A DNA stretch of 64,000 nt from Armatimonadota bacterium (GCA_029907255.1 JARYMF010000002.1:186001-250000), one strand, 5' to 3'; numbered from the stretch's first letter, positions 27,597-37,083 are shown. Notes: generated from the letters alone by a model not told the origin. Translations and numbers: made by a program.

Positions 27597-28253
27597 ATGC
27601 CAACGTTACGCAATATTACAACAATCGCCATTGTGGCAAGCCTCATTATTTGTGCTGTGACTGTGGCAATCGCTGCAGATGCGAAAGCCGCAATGCAGTT
27701 CGGCACAGTGGATATCGAGAAAGCTTACGCTGGTTACCAGAAGAGTGCCCAAATCAAGGATGAGCTCAAAGCAGCTTATGATAAAGCAAATCTCAAACTC
27801 GACCTGATGAAAGCCAACAAGCTTCTCACTTCAGAAGAGATTGCTGAGTTGGTGGAGCTGAGTACAAAAGACAAGCAGACCGAAGCTGACAAGGCAAGAA
27901 TAAACGCTCTCCTAGATGCCTCCAAGAAGCGCGACCAAGAGATGCAGATGCTTGAGCAGAAACAGGACGCGTCGGATGCAGAGAAGGCAAGGCTTCAGCA
28001 GCTTATCGAACAGCGCAAGAATTCGGAAGAAGCTTACAAGAAATCATTTGAAACTTTGCAGAAAGAGCTCACCAACAAAGAGAATGAGCTACTTAGCGCG
28101 GCGAAGAAAGATATTGTAGATGCCGTCGCTGCTGTGGCAAAGGAAAAGGGTATCTCAATAGTATTCAACCGAAGCATTGGATTGGCGGATTTCATAATCT
28201 ATTCTGCTGTGGATATCACTGACGACGTAATTAAGAAGCTAAACAAGAAGTAA
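27597..28253 (+). CDS. skp: OmpH/Skp-like periplasmic chaperone
   Basis: A 218-residue protein with a signal peptide (about 1-24, ending 'VAIAAD'). The mature part begins with the beta strand 'FGTVDIEKAYAGYQKSAQIKDEL', typical of OmpH/Skp, then a long charged coiled-coil, and ends with 'SIVFNRSIGLADFIIYSAVDITDDVIKKL', the returning strand and helix of the family. Skp holds unfolded outer-membrane proteins in the periplasm. The frame is open from 27483, but AAGGAG sits 7 bases before ATG 27597. The coiled-coil is longer than in E. coli Skp (about 160 residues in total there). Position after bamA and before lpxD is the classical order. Confidence 0.9.
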   Translation: MPTLRNITTIAIVASLIICAVTVAIAADAKAAMQFGTVDIEKAYAGYQKSAQIKDELKAAYDKANLKLDLMKANKLLTSEEIAELVELSTKDKQTEADKARINALLDASKKRDQEMQMLEQKQDASDAEKARLQQLIEQRKNSEEAYKKSFETLQKELTNKENELLSAAKKDIVDAVAAVAKEKGISIVFNRSIGLADFIIYSAVDITDDVIKKLNKK

Positions 28254-28257
28254 AACA

Positions 28258-28914
28258 ATGCAAGCATTCGTGGCAATTGGTCTCCTGTTTCCCATCTTGT
28301 TGCTATGCGGTGGGTGCGGAATTTGTCCGCGGGAGGCTGGATTGAACCAAGAAAAAGAAAAGCACACGACTCAACTGTCAGCAGGAAAATTTGCAGAGAA
28401 GCCAGGCATTGGGCATCAGCTACCACGTCGACGATGCATATCTCCGATTGGTACGCCTGCCAGCGTGGATATCGGCGATTTTTCGTGGGCAAAACCAAAT
28501 TACAGCGTATCAGACGATATCATGAGGCGAATCGAAGCCATGGAATCTGTGAGGCACGATAACGAGAAAGTGGTGGTTGCCAGTTTAGCCTCGCCGACGG
28601 TTCCGCAGGGCGGCGGCCAAGCAGAATCGGATTTTGCTGACAAACCAATCTCCGAACACATTTTTGCTGGACAGCAAAAATGTGCTGATATTCTCAATTG
28701 CCGCATTCGGGTAAGGGTTCTGAAAGTGCAGTTGGCTGATGCAAATCCCCTCACAGAGTCGATGCTTCGCCGGAAATTAAAGGAAGCAGAATCCCAGTTA
28801 GAGGCTATTTTGGGTGCATCACAGAGCAATAGTGGGTACGAAGCATTAGTGGTGGGAGACGAACGGAATAGCCAAAGCACGATTGGTAGCGCAATGCCGG
28901 TATCGGTCAGATAA
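28258..28914 (+). CDS. Putative lipoprotein of unknown function
   Basis: A 218-residue protein not recognised as a known family. The N-terminus 'FVAIGLLFPILLLCGGCGIC' looks like a signal sequence with Cys residues that could form a lipobox, though the match is imperfect. The middle is low in predicted structure. The C-terminal third ('RIRVRVLKVQLADANPL', then 'RRKLKEAESQLEAIL') is helical and probably coiled-coil. It starts 4 bases after skp and precedes lpxD by 41, so it belongs to the operon. Coding reality is supported by position and the open frame, though no strong ribosome site is visible. Confidence 0.55.
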   Translation: MQAFVAIGLLFPILLLCGGCGICPREAGLNQEKEKHTTQLSAGKFAEKPGIGHQLPRRRCISPIGTPASVDIGDFSWAKPNYSVSDDIMRRIEAMESVRHDNEKVVVASLASPTVPQGGGQAESDFADKPISEHIFAGQQKCADILNCRIRVRVLKVQLADANPLTESMLRRKLKEAESQLEAILGASQSNSGYEALVVGDERNSQSTIGSAMPVSVR

Positions 28915-28955
28915 TACGCATCCATGTTGCATAGGGACAGCGGTGAATCGGAACC

Positions 28956-29999
28956 ATGGAAAACAGCATGGTTACCAAAACTCTGAAAGAGCTTGCCGAG
29001 CTGGTTGGTGGCGAGGCAAGCGGCGATCTTAATACCATCATTACTGGTGCAGCGGACATCTCCGATGCTGTGGAAGGTGATATTGTCTTTGCGGAGAGTC
29101 CTAAGCTAATGGTCGAGGCTGAGAAATCCGCAGCATCAGCAATAATAACAAGCTTTGGAATCCCTGGCGATTCCAAGCCAGTAATCAGAGTACAAAATCC
29201 TAGATATGCTTTCGCTCGCGTTCTAGAGGCATTTTCTCCGGTAGCGGAGCGTGAGATTGGCATTCATCCCTCTGCTTATGTTGGGCAGAATGTTACAATT
29301 GGCGAAAGGGTATCTGTTGGCTTCAATGCTTATATAGGAAATGACGTTGTTTTGGGGAATGACGTCACAATTCGCCCATTCGCCTATGTAGGGAATTCTG
29401 TTAACATTGGCGACGGATGCACAATTCATCCATTTGTTTCAATCTATGACGGCGTAACAATTGGTAATAGAGTGATTATTCATTCAGGTTCCGTGATTGG
29501 CGCTGATGGGTTTGGCTATACAAGAGTCGGCGATACACACTACAAAATCCCACAAATCGGAACTGTCATTATCTGCGACGATGTCGAGATTGGCGCAAAT
29601 GTTACGATTGACAGGGCTAGAACTGGCAAGACAGAAATAGGTCGCGGCACGAAAATAGATAATCTGGTACAGATAGGGCACAACTGTAGCATCGGGGAAA
29701 ATTGCATTATAGTGGCTCAGGTTGGACTATCTGGAAGCATTACTGTTGGCAACCGCGTAATCCTTGCAGGGCAAGCAGGTTTGAAGGATCACATAACAAT
29801 TGGCGATGATGCAATTATATGTGCTCGTTCAGGTGTTATTGGAGATATTCCCCCGGGGGCATTTGTTTCTGGCTATCCGGCGCGGTCCCACAAAGAGCAG
29901 TTGCGGATAGCTGCGGCTACTCAAAAGCTTCCCGAGCTTGCAAAATTGGTTCAAGAGCTTGAGAAGCGAATAAAGGCGCTTGAAGAACAATCTAAATAG
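28956..29999 (+). CDS. lpxD: UDP-3-O-acylglucosamine N-acyltransferase
   Basis: A 347-residue LpxD: an N-terminal uridine-binding domain ('TLKELAELVGGEASGD', 'VEGDIVFAESPKL'), then the left-handed beta-helix of hexapeptide repeats, with catalytic-His-type blocks 'NLVQIGHNCSIGENCII', and a C-terminal helix. It adds the N-linked hydroxyacyl chain of lipid A, using acyl-ACP. M5 at 28968 is an alternative start. The C-terminal helix ends about 8 bases before lpxC. Confidence 0.95.
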   Translation: MENSMVTKTLKELAELVGGEASGDLNTIITGAADISDAVEGDIVFAESPKLMVEAEKSAASAIITSFGIPGDSKPVIRVQNPRYAFARVLEAFSPVAEREIGIHPSAYVGQNVTIGERVSVGFNAYIGNDVVLGNDVTIRPFAYVGNSVNIGDGCTIHPFVSIYDGVTIGNRVIIHSGSVIGADGFGYTRVGDTHYKIPQIGTVIICDDVEIGANVTIDRARTGKTEIGRGTKIDNLVQIGHNCSIGENCIIVAQVGLSGSITVGNRVILAGQAGLKDHITIGDDAIICARSGVIGDIPPGAFVSGYPARSHKEQLRIAAATQKLPELAKLVQELEKRIKALEEQSK

Positions 30000-30007
30000 G
30001 GGCCGGG

Positions 30008-30838
30008 ATGCACCAATCAACTTTGAAAACCAGCGTTGGAATCGAAGGAATTGGTCTTCATACCGGCGAACCATGCCAGCTGACCATATTTCCTGCACCG
30101 GCAAACACTGGTATTATATTTGTGACTCCCAATGGAGAGGTTGCCGCAGTTGCGGAGAACGTTGAATCAACAAATAGAGGTACGACTCTCCGAAAGGGGG
30201 CAGCTCAGGTTCATACGGTCGAGCATTTACTTTCAGCTTTCGCAGGAATGCAGATAGATAATGCCATCGTGCAGGTAGTCGGGCCAGAGGTTCCTTCTGT
30301 TGATGGCAGCGCTCTACCATTTGTTGAACTTATCGAAAGTGCAGGCATCGAACCGCAATCTGCTGAGGTGGTGCCAATCCGAGTAGAGGATACGGTGTGG
30401 ATTGGGAAAGAAAATACGCACGTGATTGCACTTCAAAATGCAAATTATCGGGTAACTGGGATTATTTCCTTTTCCCACCCCATGATTGGCGAGCAAACGA
30501 TAGATTTACAAGTCGAACCAGAGATTTTCAAGCGAGAGGTAGCTCCGGCAAGGACATTCTGCACCGAAGAAGAGATTGAGGCAATACTTTGTAGCGGTTT
30601 GGGGAGAGGTGGAACATTGGCAAATGTGGTAATAGTAAAAGAGAAAGAGTATTCCACTTCTCTTCGTTTTCGAGATGAGTTTGTAAGGCATAAGGTGTTG
30701 GATTTAATCGGCGACCTGTATCTTGTTGGAGGCAGGTTGGCCGCTCATGTCATAACCATCAAAGCCGGCCATGCTTTGCATGCCGCCCTGGCCGGCAGAA
30801 TTAGACAATCGTGGGCAAGGCGGCGGCAAGGAGGGTGA
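30008..30838 (+). CDS. lpxC: UDP-3-O-acyl-N-acetylglucosamine deacetylase
   Basis: A 276-residue LpxC. 'VHTVEHLLSAFAGMQIDNA' supplies the first zinc His, 'FVRHKVLDLIGDLYLVGGRL' supplies the second zinc His and the Asp, and 'AGHALHAALAG' carries the catalytic His. It commits the pathway to lipid A by removing the acetyl group. The N-terminal 'QSTLKTSVGIEGIGLHTGEP' is characteristic. It ends 4 bases before fabZ; in Bacteroidetes the two are often fused, here they are separate. Confidence 0.96.
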   Translation: MHQSTLKTSVGIEGIGLHTGEPCQLTIFPAPANTGIIFVTPNGEVAAVAENVESTNRGTTLRKGAAQVHTVEHLLSAFAGMQIDNAIVQVVGPEVPSVDGSALPFVELIESAGIEPQSAEVVPIRVEDTVWIGKENTHVIALQNANYRVTGIISFSHPMIGEQTIDLQVEPEIFKREVAPARTFCTEEEIEAILCSGLGRGGTLANVVIVKEKEYSTSLRFRDEFVRHKVLDLIGDLYLVGGRLAAHVITIKAGHALHAALAGRIRQSWARRRQGG

Positions 30839-30842
30839 TATT

Positions 30843-31340
30843 ATGTTAGATGTCGAGGATATCCGTTCAATACTCCCGCATCGCTACCCATTTCTGCTTG
30901 TAGACAAAATACTTGAGCTAGAACCTGGGAAGCGCGCAGTTGGCCTAAAGAATGTAACCATCAATGAAGGGTTCTTCGAAGGGCACTTCCCCGGTCATGC
31001 AGTTATGCCCGGAGTATTAGTACTGGAAGCAATGGCTCAGGTTGGCGGCGTACTACTCCTAAGCATGACCGGAAACGAAGGCAAGCTTGCCTATTTCGGT
31101 GGAATGGACAAAGTACGCTTTAGGAAGACCGTTCGACCAGGCGATGCTCTAATTACCGAGGTGGAGCTAATTAAAAATCGCGGCGGAGTAGGCAAAGTTA
31201 AAGTGGTTGGTCGTGTGAATCGAGATGTCGTTGCCGAGGGTGAATTCACCTTTGCACTAGTCAACCGTGATTTGAAAACTGGGGAGGAAAAAGATGAAGT
31301 CCTGGCAGAGGAGCCCGACCGGACTCTCGTTGCCAAATGA
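30843..31340 (+). CDS. fabZ: 3-hydroxyacyl-ACP dehydratase FabZ
   Basis: A 165-residue hot-dog-fold protein. 'ILPHRYPFLLVDKILELEPG' is the N-terminal signature, and 'GHFPGHAVMPGVLVLEAMAQVGG' supplies the catalytic His and Glu. It dehydrates 3-hydroxyacyl-ACPs, which compete with lipid A synthesis for the same substrate. The frame is open from 30771, but GGAGGG sits about 7 bases before ATG 30843. The C-terminal end overlaps lpxA by 47 bases. Its tail of about 15 residues beyond the usual end is acidic. Confidence 0.95.
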   Translation: MLDVEDIRSILPHRYPFLLVDKILELEPGKRAVGLKNVTINEGFFEGHFPGHAVMPGVLVLEAMAQVGGVLLLSMTGNEGKLAYFGGMDKVRFRKTVRPGDALITEVELIKNRGGVGKVKVVGRVNRDVVAEGEFTFALVNRDLKTGEEKDEVLAEEPDRTLVAK

Positions 31341-32148
31341 GAGCAAGGCGTTGGAAACAGCAATTCATGAAACTGCTATTGTTCACCCCGATGCCGAACT
31401 CGGTGTAGGCGTGCAGATTGGCCCATATTGCGTTATTGGTCCTAATACAGTAATCGGCGACGGCACAATAATCGAATCGCATGTGGTTATAGAACCTTGG
31501 ACCACCATTGGAGCCAATTGTCGCATATGCACTGGTGTTGTCCTTGGAGGAGAGCCCCAAGACCACAAATTTAAAGGCGAACGAAGCTTCCTAAAGATAG
31601 GTGACCGGAACATCATACGTGAGTACGTAACGATTCATCGAGCGACTGGCGAAGACAACGCTACTGTGGTTGGCAATGACAACATGTTAATGGCTTACTG
31701 CCATATTGGGCATAATTGCAATATTGGCAGCGGCATCATGATGGCAAACACTGTTGGCATTAGTGGCCACGTCGTCATCGAGGACAAAGCAGTTTTTGGC
31801 GGAATGGCGGGTGTGCATCAATATGTTCGAATAGGCAAGCTAGCGATGATTGGTGGACACTCAAAGATAGTGCAAGATGTTCCGCCGTTTATGATGGCAG
31901 ATGGTCGTCCGGCGCGCGTGTGCGAGCTCAACGTAATTGGCTTAAGGCGAAGTGGCGTGCCGCCCAAGGTGCGTGCAGAGCTTAGACAAGCCTATAAGCT
32001 GCTCTACCGCTCGAACCTTAATTTATCACAAGCAATTGAGACGATAGTTGCAGATATCGAGCCAAGCCCGGAGCGAGATTACCTCCTTGATTTCGTTCGG
32101 AACATCAAGTTTGGCTTTGCAGGTAGGCAACTAGAGCATCGGCATTAG
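31294..32148 (+). CDS. lpxA: UDP-N-acetylglucosamine acyltransferase
   Basis: A 284-residue LpxA: hexapeptide beta-helix with 'IHETAIVHPDAELG' near the start and the catalytic-His block 'MLMAYCHIGHNCNIG', then a C-terminal helical domain ('GLRRSGVPPKVRAELRQAYKLLYRS'). It transfers hydroxyacyl from ACP to UDP-GlcNAc, the first lipid A step. The ATG at 31294 has GGGAGG six bases upstream and gives about 22 extra N-terminal residues over typical LpxA. It overlaps fabZ by 47 bases, the largest overlap in the island. Confidence 0.95.
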   Translation: MKSWQRSPTGLSLPNESKALETAIHETAIVHPDAELGVGVQIGPYCVIGPNTVIGDGTIIESHVVIEPWTTIGANCRICTGVVLGGEPQDHKFKGERSFLKIGDRNIIREYVTIHRATGEDNATVVGNDNMLMAYCHIGHNCNIGSGIMMANTVGISGHVVIEDKAVFGGMAGVHQYVRIGKLAMIGGHSKIVQDVPPFMMADGRPARVCELNVIGLRRSGVPPKVRAELRQAYKLLYRSNLNLSQAIETIVADIEPSPERDYLLDFVRNIKFGFAGRQLEHRH

Positions 32149-33318
32149 ATGAGCAACGACGCCCCATCTATAGTCTTGATTGCCGGGGAAGCATCGGGCG
32201 ACCTCCATGGTGCACACTTGGCTGCCGAGATCAAAAGGAGGCTGCCAGCCGCCAGGATCTGGGGCGTTGGGGGCCGAAAAATGGCTGAGGCAGGCGTCGA
32301 GTTGCTCTATGACAGCTCGACTTGGAGCGCCATTGGCATAGCAGAAGGAATCAAGGTAGGTCCTCGCCTTTTGCGCACTTTCTATGAGCTAAAGATTCGC
32401 CTTAGGAACGACTCCCCAAACGTATTGATACTTATAGATTTTGGTTTTTTTAATGTCAGGCTGGCTAAGGGCTTGCGGTTGGAGCGCACGAAAGTACTTT
32501 ACTATTTTCCTCCTGGCTCGTGGCGTCGAAATGCCAGTTACCAAAAGCTCAAGGGAGTTGCTGACGTAATTGTTACGCCGTTCTCATGGTCAGCAGAGGT
32601 GCTTCAAGAGCAAGGCTTTTGCGCCAAATTCTTTGGCCACCCACTTCTTGATATTGTTAGGCCAAAGCTAACAAGAAAAGAGTTTTGCGAGTACTTGGGT
32701 TTGGATTCAGAAAGTGAAATAGTCGGGCTTCTGCCCGGTAGCAGAGTGCACGAAGTAAAATATAATCTTCCGGCGTTATTAGGTACCGCGGAAAAAATAA
32801 GTAAAAAGTTTTCGAAGGTGCAATTTGTTATTCCGTTGGCACAGTCGGTAAATCCAGAGGAAATTAATAAGAAATTGTCTCGATATAAGGGAACAAAGCT
32901 TTTTGTGGCAACGGATATTACATATGAAACATTGGCGTATTCCCGAGCGGCAGCAATTGTATCAGGAACAGCAACAATCGAGGCAGCGATACTTGGGTGC
33001 CCTATGGTGATAATTTACAAAGGGTCGAAATTTCTTGCACTCGAATACAAAATGCGCAGGAAGGCTATTAAGTTTATCGGAATGCCTAATATCATCTTAG
33101 ATCGCTTAGCCTGTCCCGAACTTATTCAAGAAGAAGCATCACCAGAAAGAATTTCAGAATTAATGGCTAAGCTCATTTCTCAGACACCCGAGCGGGAAAA
33201 GATGAAGGCTGATCTTGCGGAGGTCAAGGCTCTTTTAGGAAGCCCTGGGGCAGTTGAGAAGACTGCTGATTTGGTAATTGATTTGCTGAGTAACAAGGAA
33301 CATGAAAGAATTAGATAA
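32149..33318 (+). CDS. lpxB: Lipid-A-disaccharide synthase
   Basis: A 389-residue GT19 enzyme. 'IVLIAGEASGDLHGAHLAAEI' is the N-terminal signature, 'GLLPGSRVHEVKYNLP' the central UDP-binding loop, and 'SGTATIEAAILGCPMVIIYKGS' the C-terminal part. It condenses UDP-diacylglucosamine with lipid X. The ATG directly follows the lpxA stop. Confidence 0.95.
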   Translation: MSNDAPSIVLIAGEASGDLHGAHLAAEIKRRLPAARIWGVGGRKMAEAGVELLYDSSTWSAIGIAEGIKVGPRLLRTFYELKIRLRNDSPNVLILIDFGFFNVRLAKGLRLERTKVLYYFPPGSWRRNASYQKLKGVADVIVTPFSWSAEVLQEQGFCAKFFGHPLLDIVRPKLTRKEFCEYLGLDSESEIVGLLPGSRVHEVKYNLPALLGTAEKISKKFSKVQFVIPLAQSVNPEEINKKLSRYKGTKLFVATDITYETLAYSRAAAIVSGTATIEAAILGCPMVIIYKGSKFLALEYKMRRKAIKFIGMPNIILDRLACPELIQEEASPERISELMAKLISQTPEREKMKADLAEVKALLGSPGAVEKTADLVIDLLSNKEHERIR

Positions 33319-35119
33319 AATCAAAGATGGTAAATCCGAGGAACAGAAGGATATAGGCGAGCTTACTCCCGAAAAGCGGCTGTTGAGGTACTATACGGCA
33401 CATTGGCATTTATTCGGGTTGGGGTTGGTGTGTACTGCCGCAATTGCTGGCATCCAATATTGGTTTATTGAATTGATAACCGATGTAGTTAATGCTGCCG
33501 CCCTGCGAAATTCACGCCTAGTTGCAATTGCTTCGCTACAAATAGTTGGAATCCATATATTAAAATGGTTCGTGACGTATGGCCAAGTTTTCCTGATCTC
33601 GTCGGCTACTACCAAGATTGCAGTGCGTTTGAGGAATGAACTTTTTTCGCATCTCCAGAATCTTTCATTGGGCTTTTTCGAGCGGACAAAAACAGGACAT
33701 TTGCTTTCGCGAATGACGAATGACATAAGCCTTGTGCAGAACTCCTCGCATAGCATTATACAAGTTGTCTCTGCTCCACTCATCATCTTGGTTCTTACAG
33801 GCAAGGTTTTCATGATGAACTGGAAACTAGCATTAATCTCGCTTATCCTTCTGCCGCTTATGTACTATGTGGTCATCAAAATCAGCAGAGGCATGAGAAG
33901 TCTCACCGAGGTTTTGCAAGTAAAGCTTGCTGACATAGCGGCAATTGTCCAGGAGACGTTGTCTGCAATAGCAATTGTGAAGTCATTCAGCATGGAGGAC
34001 TACGAAAAGTCGAGATTCAAGGATGAAAACCGGCGGACCTATGGGGCTGCGATGTTGGCTGTAAGGCGAAGTGCGGCGATGGCGCCGACTCTTGAGCTCA
34101 TAGGAGTATCTGGCATAGCATTTGTCTTGTGGTATGGTGGTAGCATGGTAGGCAGCCCGGAGTTCCCCCAATTTACAGTTGGTGCGCTGTTTGGCTTCCT
34201 AGTTGCCTTGGAGCAAATCAGCAGGGCGGCAAAGGATGTTGGCAGGATAAGCATTACATATCACCAAACCATGGCTGGGGCGCAAAGGATTTTTGACATA
34301 CTAGATGAGATTCCAGAAGTTCAGGACAAGCCCGACGCAATTGACATGCCACCAATCAAGGGATTGGTTGAATTTAAAGATGTCTGCTTTTCTTACCAAA
34401 CTGGGGAGACTGTTCTTAAAAACATATCGTTCACCATCGAGCCCGGTCAGCACGTTGCGCTTGTAGGCCCGAGCGGCGCAGGAAAATCAACAGTTGCTAG
34501 TCTCATCCTCCGATTCTATGACGTAACGAGCGGCGCAGTGCTCATAGATGGTATTGATGTGCGTGATGTGAAGGCAAGCTCACTTAGAAAACAGATAGGC
34601 ATTGTTCCGCAGGAGACCGTTCTTTTCAGCTCTAGTGTGAAAGAAAACATAGCATATGGACGAATAGGAGCGACAGATTCGGAGATCATCGAAGCTGCAA
34701 AGGCGGCGAATGCTCACGATTTCATCGAGCGTTTGCCGCAAGGTTACAATACTCTTGTTGGCGAGCGCGGTGTAAAACTTTCAGGTGGCGAGAGACAGCG
34801 CTTGGCAATCGCACGGGCGCTATTAAAAAATCCGAAACTTCTCATTCTTGATGAGGCTACATCATCGCTTGATGTTGCTTCTGAGGCAATTGTGCAAGAA
34901 GCGCTCGACCGCTTAATGAGCAATCGGACTACCCTCATTATCGCCCATCGTTTGTCTACAATTGTCAATGCCGACAAAATTATTGTGATGGACAAAGGTC
35001 GAATCGTTGAGATGGGCACACACGATGAATTAATCAAACAAAACGGCCTCTATGCCAAGCTCTACTCTGTCCAAAGCCGAAACAACGCCCAAGTCAACAC
35101 GGCTGCCAAGGGGAGATAG
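33302..35119 (+). CDS. msbA: Lipid A export ABC transporter, permease/ATP-binding (MsbA-like)
   Basis: A 605-residue fused ABC exporter. Six membrane spans occupy about residues 35-330. The nucleotide-binding domain has Walker A 'GPSGAGKST', signature 'LSGGERQR' and Walker B 'LLILDEATSSLD'. MsbA flips lipid A core across the inner membrane. It overlaps lpxB by 17 bases. Its place between lpxB and waaA supports MsbA over other multidrug-type exporters, which have the same layout. Confidence 0.9.
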   Translation: MKELDKIKDGKSEEQKDIGELTPEKRLLRYYTAHWHLFGLGLVCTAAIAGIQYWFIELITDVVNAAALRNSRLVAIASLQIVGIHILKWFVTYGQVFLISSATTKIAVRLRNELFSHLQNLSLGFFERTKTGHLLSRMTNDISLVQNSSHSIIQVVSAPLIILVLTGKVFMMNWKLALISLILLPLMYYVVIKISRGMRSLTEVLQVKLADIAAIVQETLSAIAIVKSFSMEDYEKSRFKDENRRTYGAAMLAVRRSAAMAPTLELIGVSGIAFVLWYGGSMVGSPEFPQFTVGALFGFLVALEQISRAAKDVGRISITYHQTMAGAQRIFDILDEIPEVQDKPDAIDMPPIKGLVEFKDVCFSYQTGETVLKNISFTIEPGQHVALVGPSGAGKSTVASLILRFYDVTSGAVLIDGIDVRDVKASSLRKQIGIVPQETVLFSSSVKENIAYGRIGATDSEIIEAAKAANAHDFIERLPQGYNTLVGERGVKLSGGERQRLAIARALLKNPKLLILDEATSSLDVASEAIVQEALDRLMSNRTTLIIAHRLSTIVNADKIIVMDKGRIVEMGTHDELIKQNGLYAKLYSVQSRNNAQVNTAAKGR

Positions 35120-35122
35120 CTT

Positions 35123-35794
35123 GTGCGTCTGCTAGGAGAGAACACAAAGTGTCGGTTAATATCTTTCCTTGCCTGGCTATTTGTTAGCATCATCGGGCTG
35201 ACTACTCGCAAAAAAGTTGTTGGCTTTGAGCATGTGCAGAGGCTTATTGAGTCAGGGCAAGGGTTCATTATGGCTGTGTGGCATGGACGTACGCTTCTGC
35301 CTATATACCACTGCCGCGGAATGGGCATATGGGCGATAACCTCGCTTTCACGGGATGGCGAAATACAAACGGGAGTAGTTAGCAGATTTGGGTACAAAAC
35401 AATTCGAGGTTCCTCGGGTCGCGGCGCAGTCAAGGCCGCCCTCGCTGCTTGCAAGAAATTGGAGGATGGTGAGATACTCGCAATAACTCCAGACGGACCA
35501 AGGGGTCCACGCAGGCAAGTACAAGAAGGTATTATATTTATGGCTCAGCGTTCTGGCTGTCCTATAATTCCAATCGGTGCTGCTGCCCGAAGACGGAAGC
35601 TGCTACCAACATGGGATAAGTACGCAATACCTTTGCCTTTCTCAAAGTGCGCAATTGTCTACAGTGAACCTATCACTTTTGGCGAAGGTGCGACTTTGGA
35701 AGCGGCTGAGGAGCCAGAACTAATGCTAAAAAGAATCTTGGATGATGTTCAACGTCAAGCTGAGGAGATGGTGGGAGAGGAGAAAAGCGATTGA
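35123..35794 (+). CDS. DUF374 lysophospholipid-acyltransferase-like protein
   Basis: A 223-residue protein with an N-terminal hydrophobic segment. 'FIMAVWHGRTLLPIYHCR' and 'ITPDGPRGPRRQVQEG' are the DUF374 blocks, related to PlsC-type acyltransferases but with 'WHG' in place of the classic HX4D. It may complete lipid A acylation in place of LpxL/LpxM, none of which occurs in the window. This is inferred from position between msbA and waaA. GTG start, three bases after msbA. Confidence 0.8.
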   Translation: MRLLGENTKCRLISFLAWLFVSIIGLTTRKKVVGFEHVQRLIESGQGFIMAVWHGRTLLPIYHCRGMGIWAITSLSRDGEIQTGVVSRFGYKTIRGSSGRGAVKAALAACKKLEDGEILAITPDGPRGPRRQVQEGIIFMAQRSGCPIIPIGAAARRRKLLPTWDKYAIPLPFSKCAIVYSEPITFGEGATLEAAEEPELMLKRILDDVQRQAEEMVGEEKSD

Positions 35795-37083
35795 CGGCGC
35801 TTGTTTATAACCTGCTACTTTTCCTTTGCTTGCCTGGGATCTTTATTTATTATCTATGGCGTATTTTTATTAGCCATAAGTCTAATAAATCCTGGCGTGA
35901 GAACCTTGGCGGACTTCCCAAGTTAGCAGCGCGCCAGCAAGGGCGTAAAGCAATTTGGGTTCATGCAGCTTCTGTGGGTGAGATAATTGCGTCCGTTCCT
36001 CTTTTAAACGCATTGCGCTTGCTTAGACCAGATGACCTAATACTTGTAACTACAATCACTCAGACAGGCAATGAGGTTGCTCAAAAATCCACGAAAGCCG
36101 CCGATAAGGTCTCGTATTTCCCTCTTGACTACCCGTTTATTGTGGCTCGTGCGCTGAATAGAGTGCGCCCTGACATATTTGTAATGGTAGAAACAGAGAT
36201 ATGGCCAAATTTCCTTGCTGCTGCAAAGCGAAGAGGGGTGCCTACAGTTCTTGTAAATGGAAGGATATCCGACCGAAGCTTCAAGCGCGGAATGAGATGG
36301 CGTTGGCTTCTGTCGTGGGCAATTAAGAATATTGACTATTGCTGCATGCAGTCTAATACAGACGCTGAGAGAATACTTGCACTTGGTGCCCGGCCCGAAT
36401 CTGTTCAGGTAGTCGGAAATTTGAAGTTTGACCAGGATGGGACCGAGATGCATGAAAATGAAATCAGCAAGCTTCGTGCTGACCTAGGGATCGCGGAAGG
36501 TATTCCAGTCTTGGTTGCCGGTAGCACGAATCCGGGGGAGGAAAAAATTGTTCTTGATGCGTATGGTTCATTAAAACAAGACTTACCTAATCTTAAGTTG
36601 GTAATTGCACCGCGGCAAATAGAACGTGCGGATGAGATAGTGTCTTTCGTGACAAGCAAAGGTTTTTCTTGTACAAGGCGTACGGTTGGAAGGACTGAGG
36701 AGTTTGACGTGTTAGTTCTAGATACTTTTGGTGAGCTAGCGTCTGTATATTCTGTTGCAAACGTTACCTTTGTTGGTGGTAGTTTGGTTCCAAAAGGTGG
36801 GCATAGTATTTTTCAGCCAATCCTCCAGGGAAAGCCAGTGATTTTTGGACCATATATGCAGAATTTCCGTGATATAAGCCAACTTGCGATTTCTGCTGGT
36901 GTCGGCTTTGAGGTTAGAAATGCCGGAGAGCTTGCTGAGCGTGCGAGGCTACTCCTAACCAATCCAGAAAACTTGGCAAACATAACAGCAGTCTGCCGAA
37001 AGCTGGTCGCGGACAATAGAGGCGCTTCGGAGCGGTGTGCTGAATTGATTGCAGACCTCATAGGGGGGAACCGTGGAGGTTAG
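35791..37083 (+). CDS. waaA: 3-deoxy-D-manno-octulosonic acid (Kdo) transferase
   Basis: A 430-residue GT30 enzyme with an N-terminal membrane segment ('LLLFLCLPGIFIYYLW'). 'WVHAASVGEIIASVPLL' and 'VMVETEIWPNFLAAAKRRGVPTVLVNGRISDRS' (in parts), and 'GGSLVPKGGHSIFQPILQGKPV' are diagnostic. It attaches Kdo to lipid IVA. TTG start, overlapping the previous stop by four bases (TTGA). The C-terminal end overlaps lpxK by 11 bases. Confidence 0.95.
   Translation: MTALVYNLLLFLCLPGIFIYYLWRIFISHKSNKSWRENLGGLPKLAARQQGRKAIWVHAASVGEIIASVPLLNALRLLRPDDLILVTTITQTGNEVAQKSTKAADKVSYFPLDYPFIVARALNRVRPDIFVMVETEIWPNFLAAAKRRGVPTVLVNGRISDRSFKRGMRWRWLLSWAIKNIDYCCMQSNTDAERILALGARPESVQVVGNLKFDQDGTEMHENEISKLRADLGIAEGIPVLVAGSTNPGEEKIVLDAYGSLKQDLPNLKLVIAPRQIERADEIVSFVTSKGFSCTRRTVGRTEEFDVLVLDTFGELASVYSVANVTFVGGSLVPKGGHSIFQPILQGKPVIFGPYMQNFRDISQLAISAGVGFEVRNAGELAERARLLLTNPENLANITAVCRKLVADNRGASERCAELIADLIGGNRGG

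Noticed and set aside
28500-28925. A 141-residue minus-strand frame opposite the putative lipoprotein
   Set aside because: It would run against the operon and has no ribosome site or recognisable domain; the plus-strand frame fits the operon spacing.
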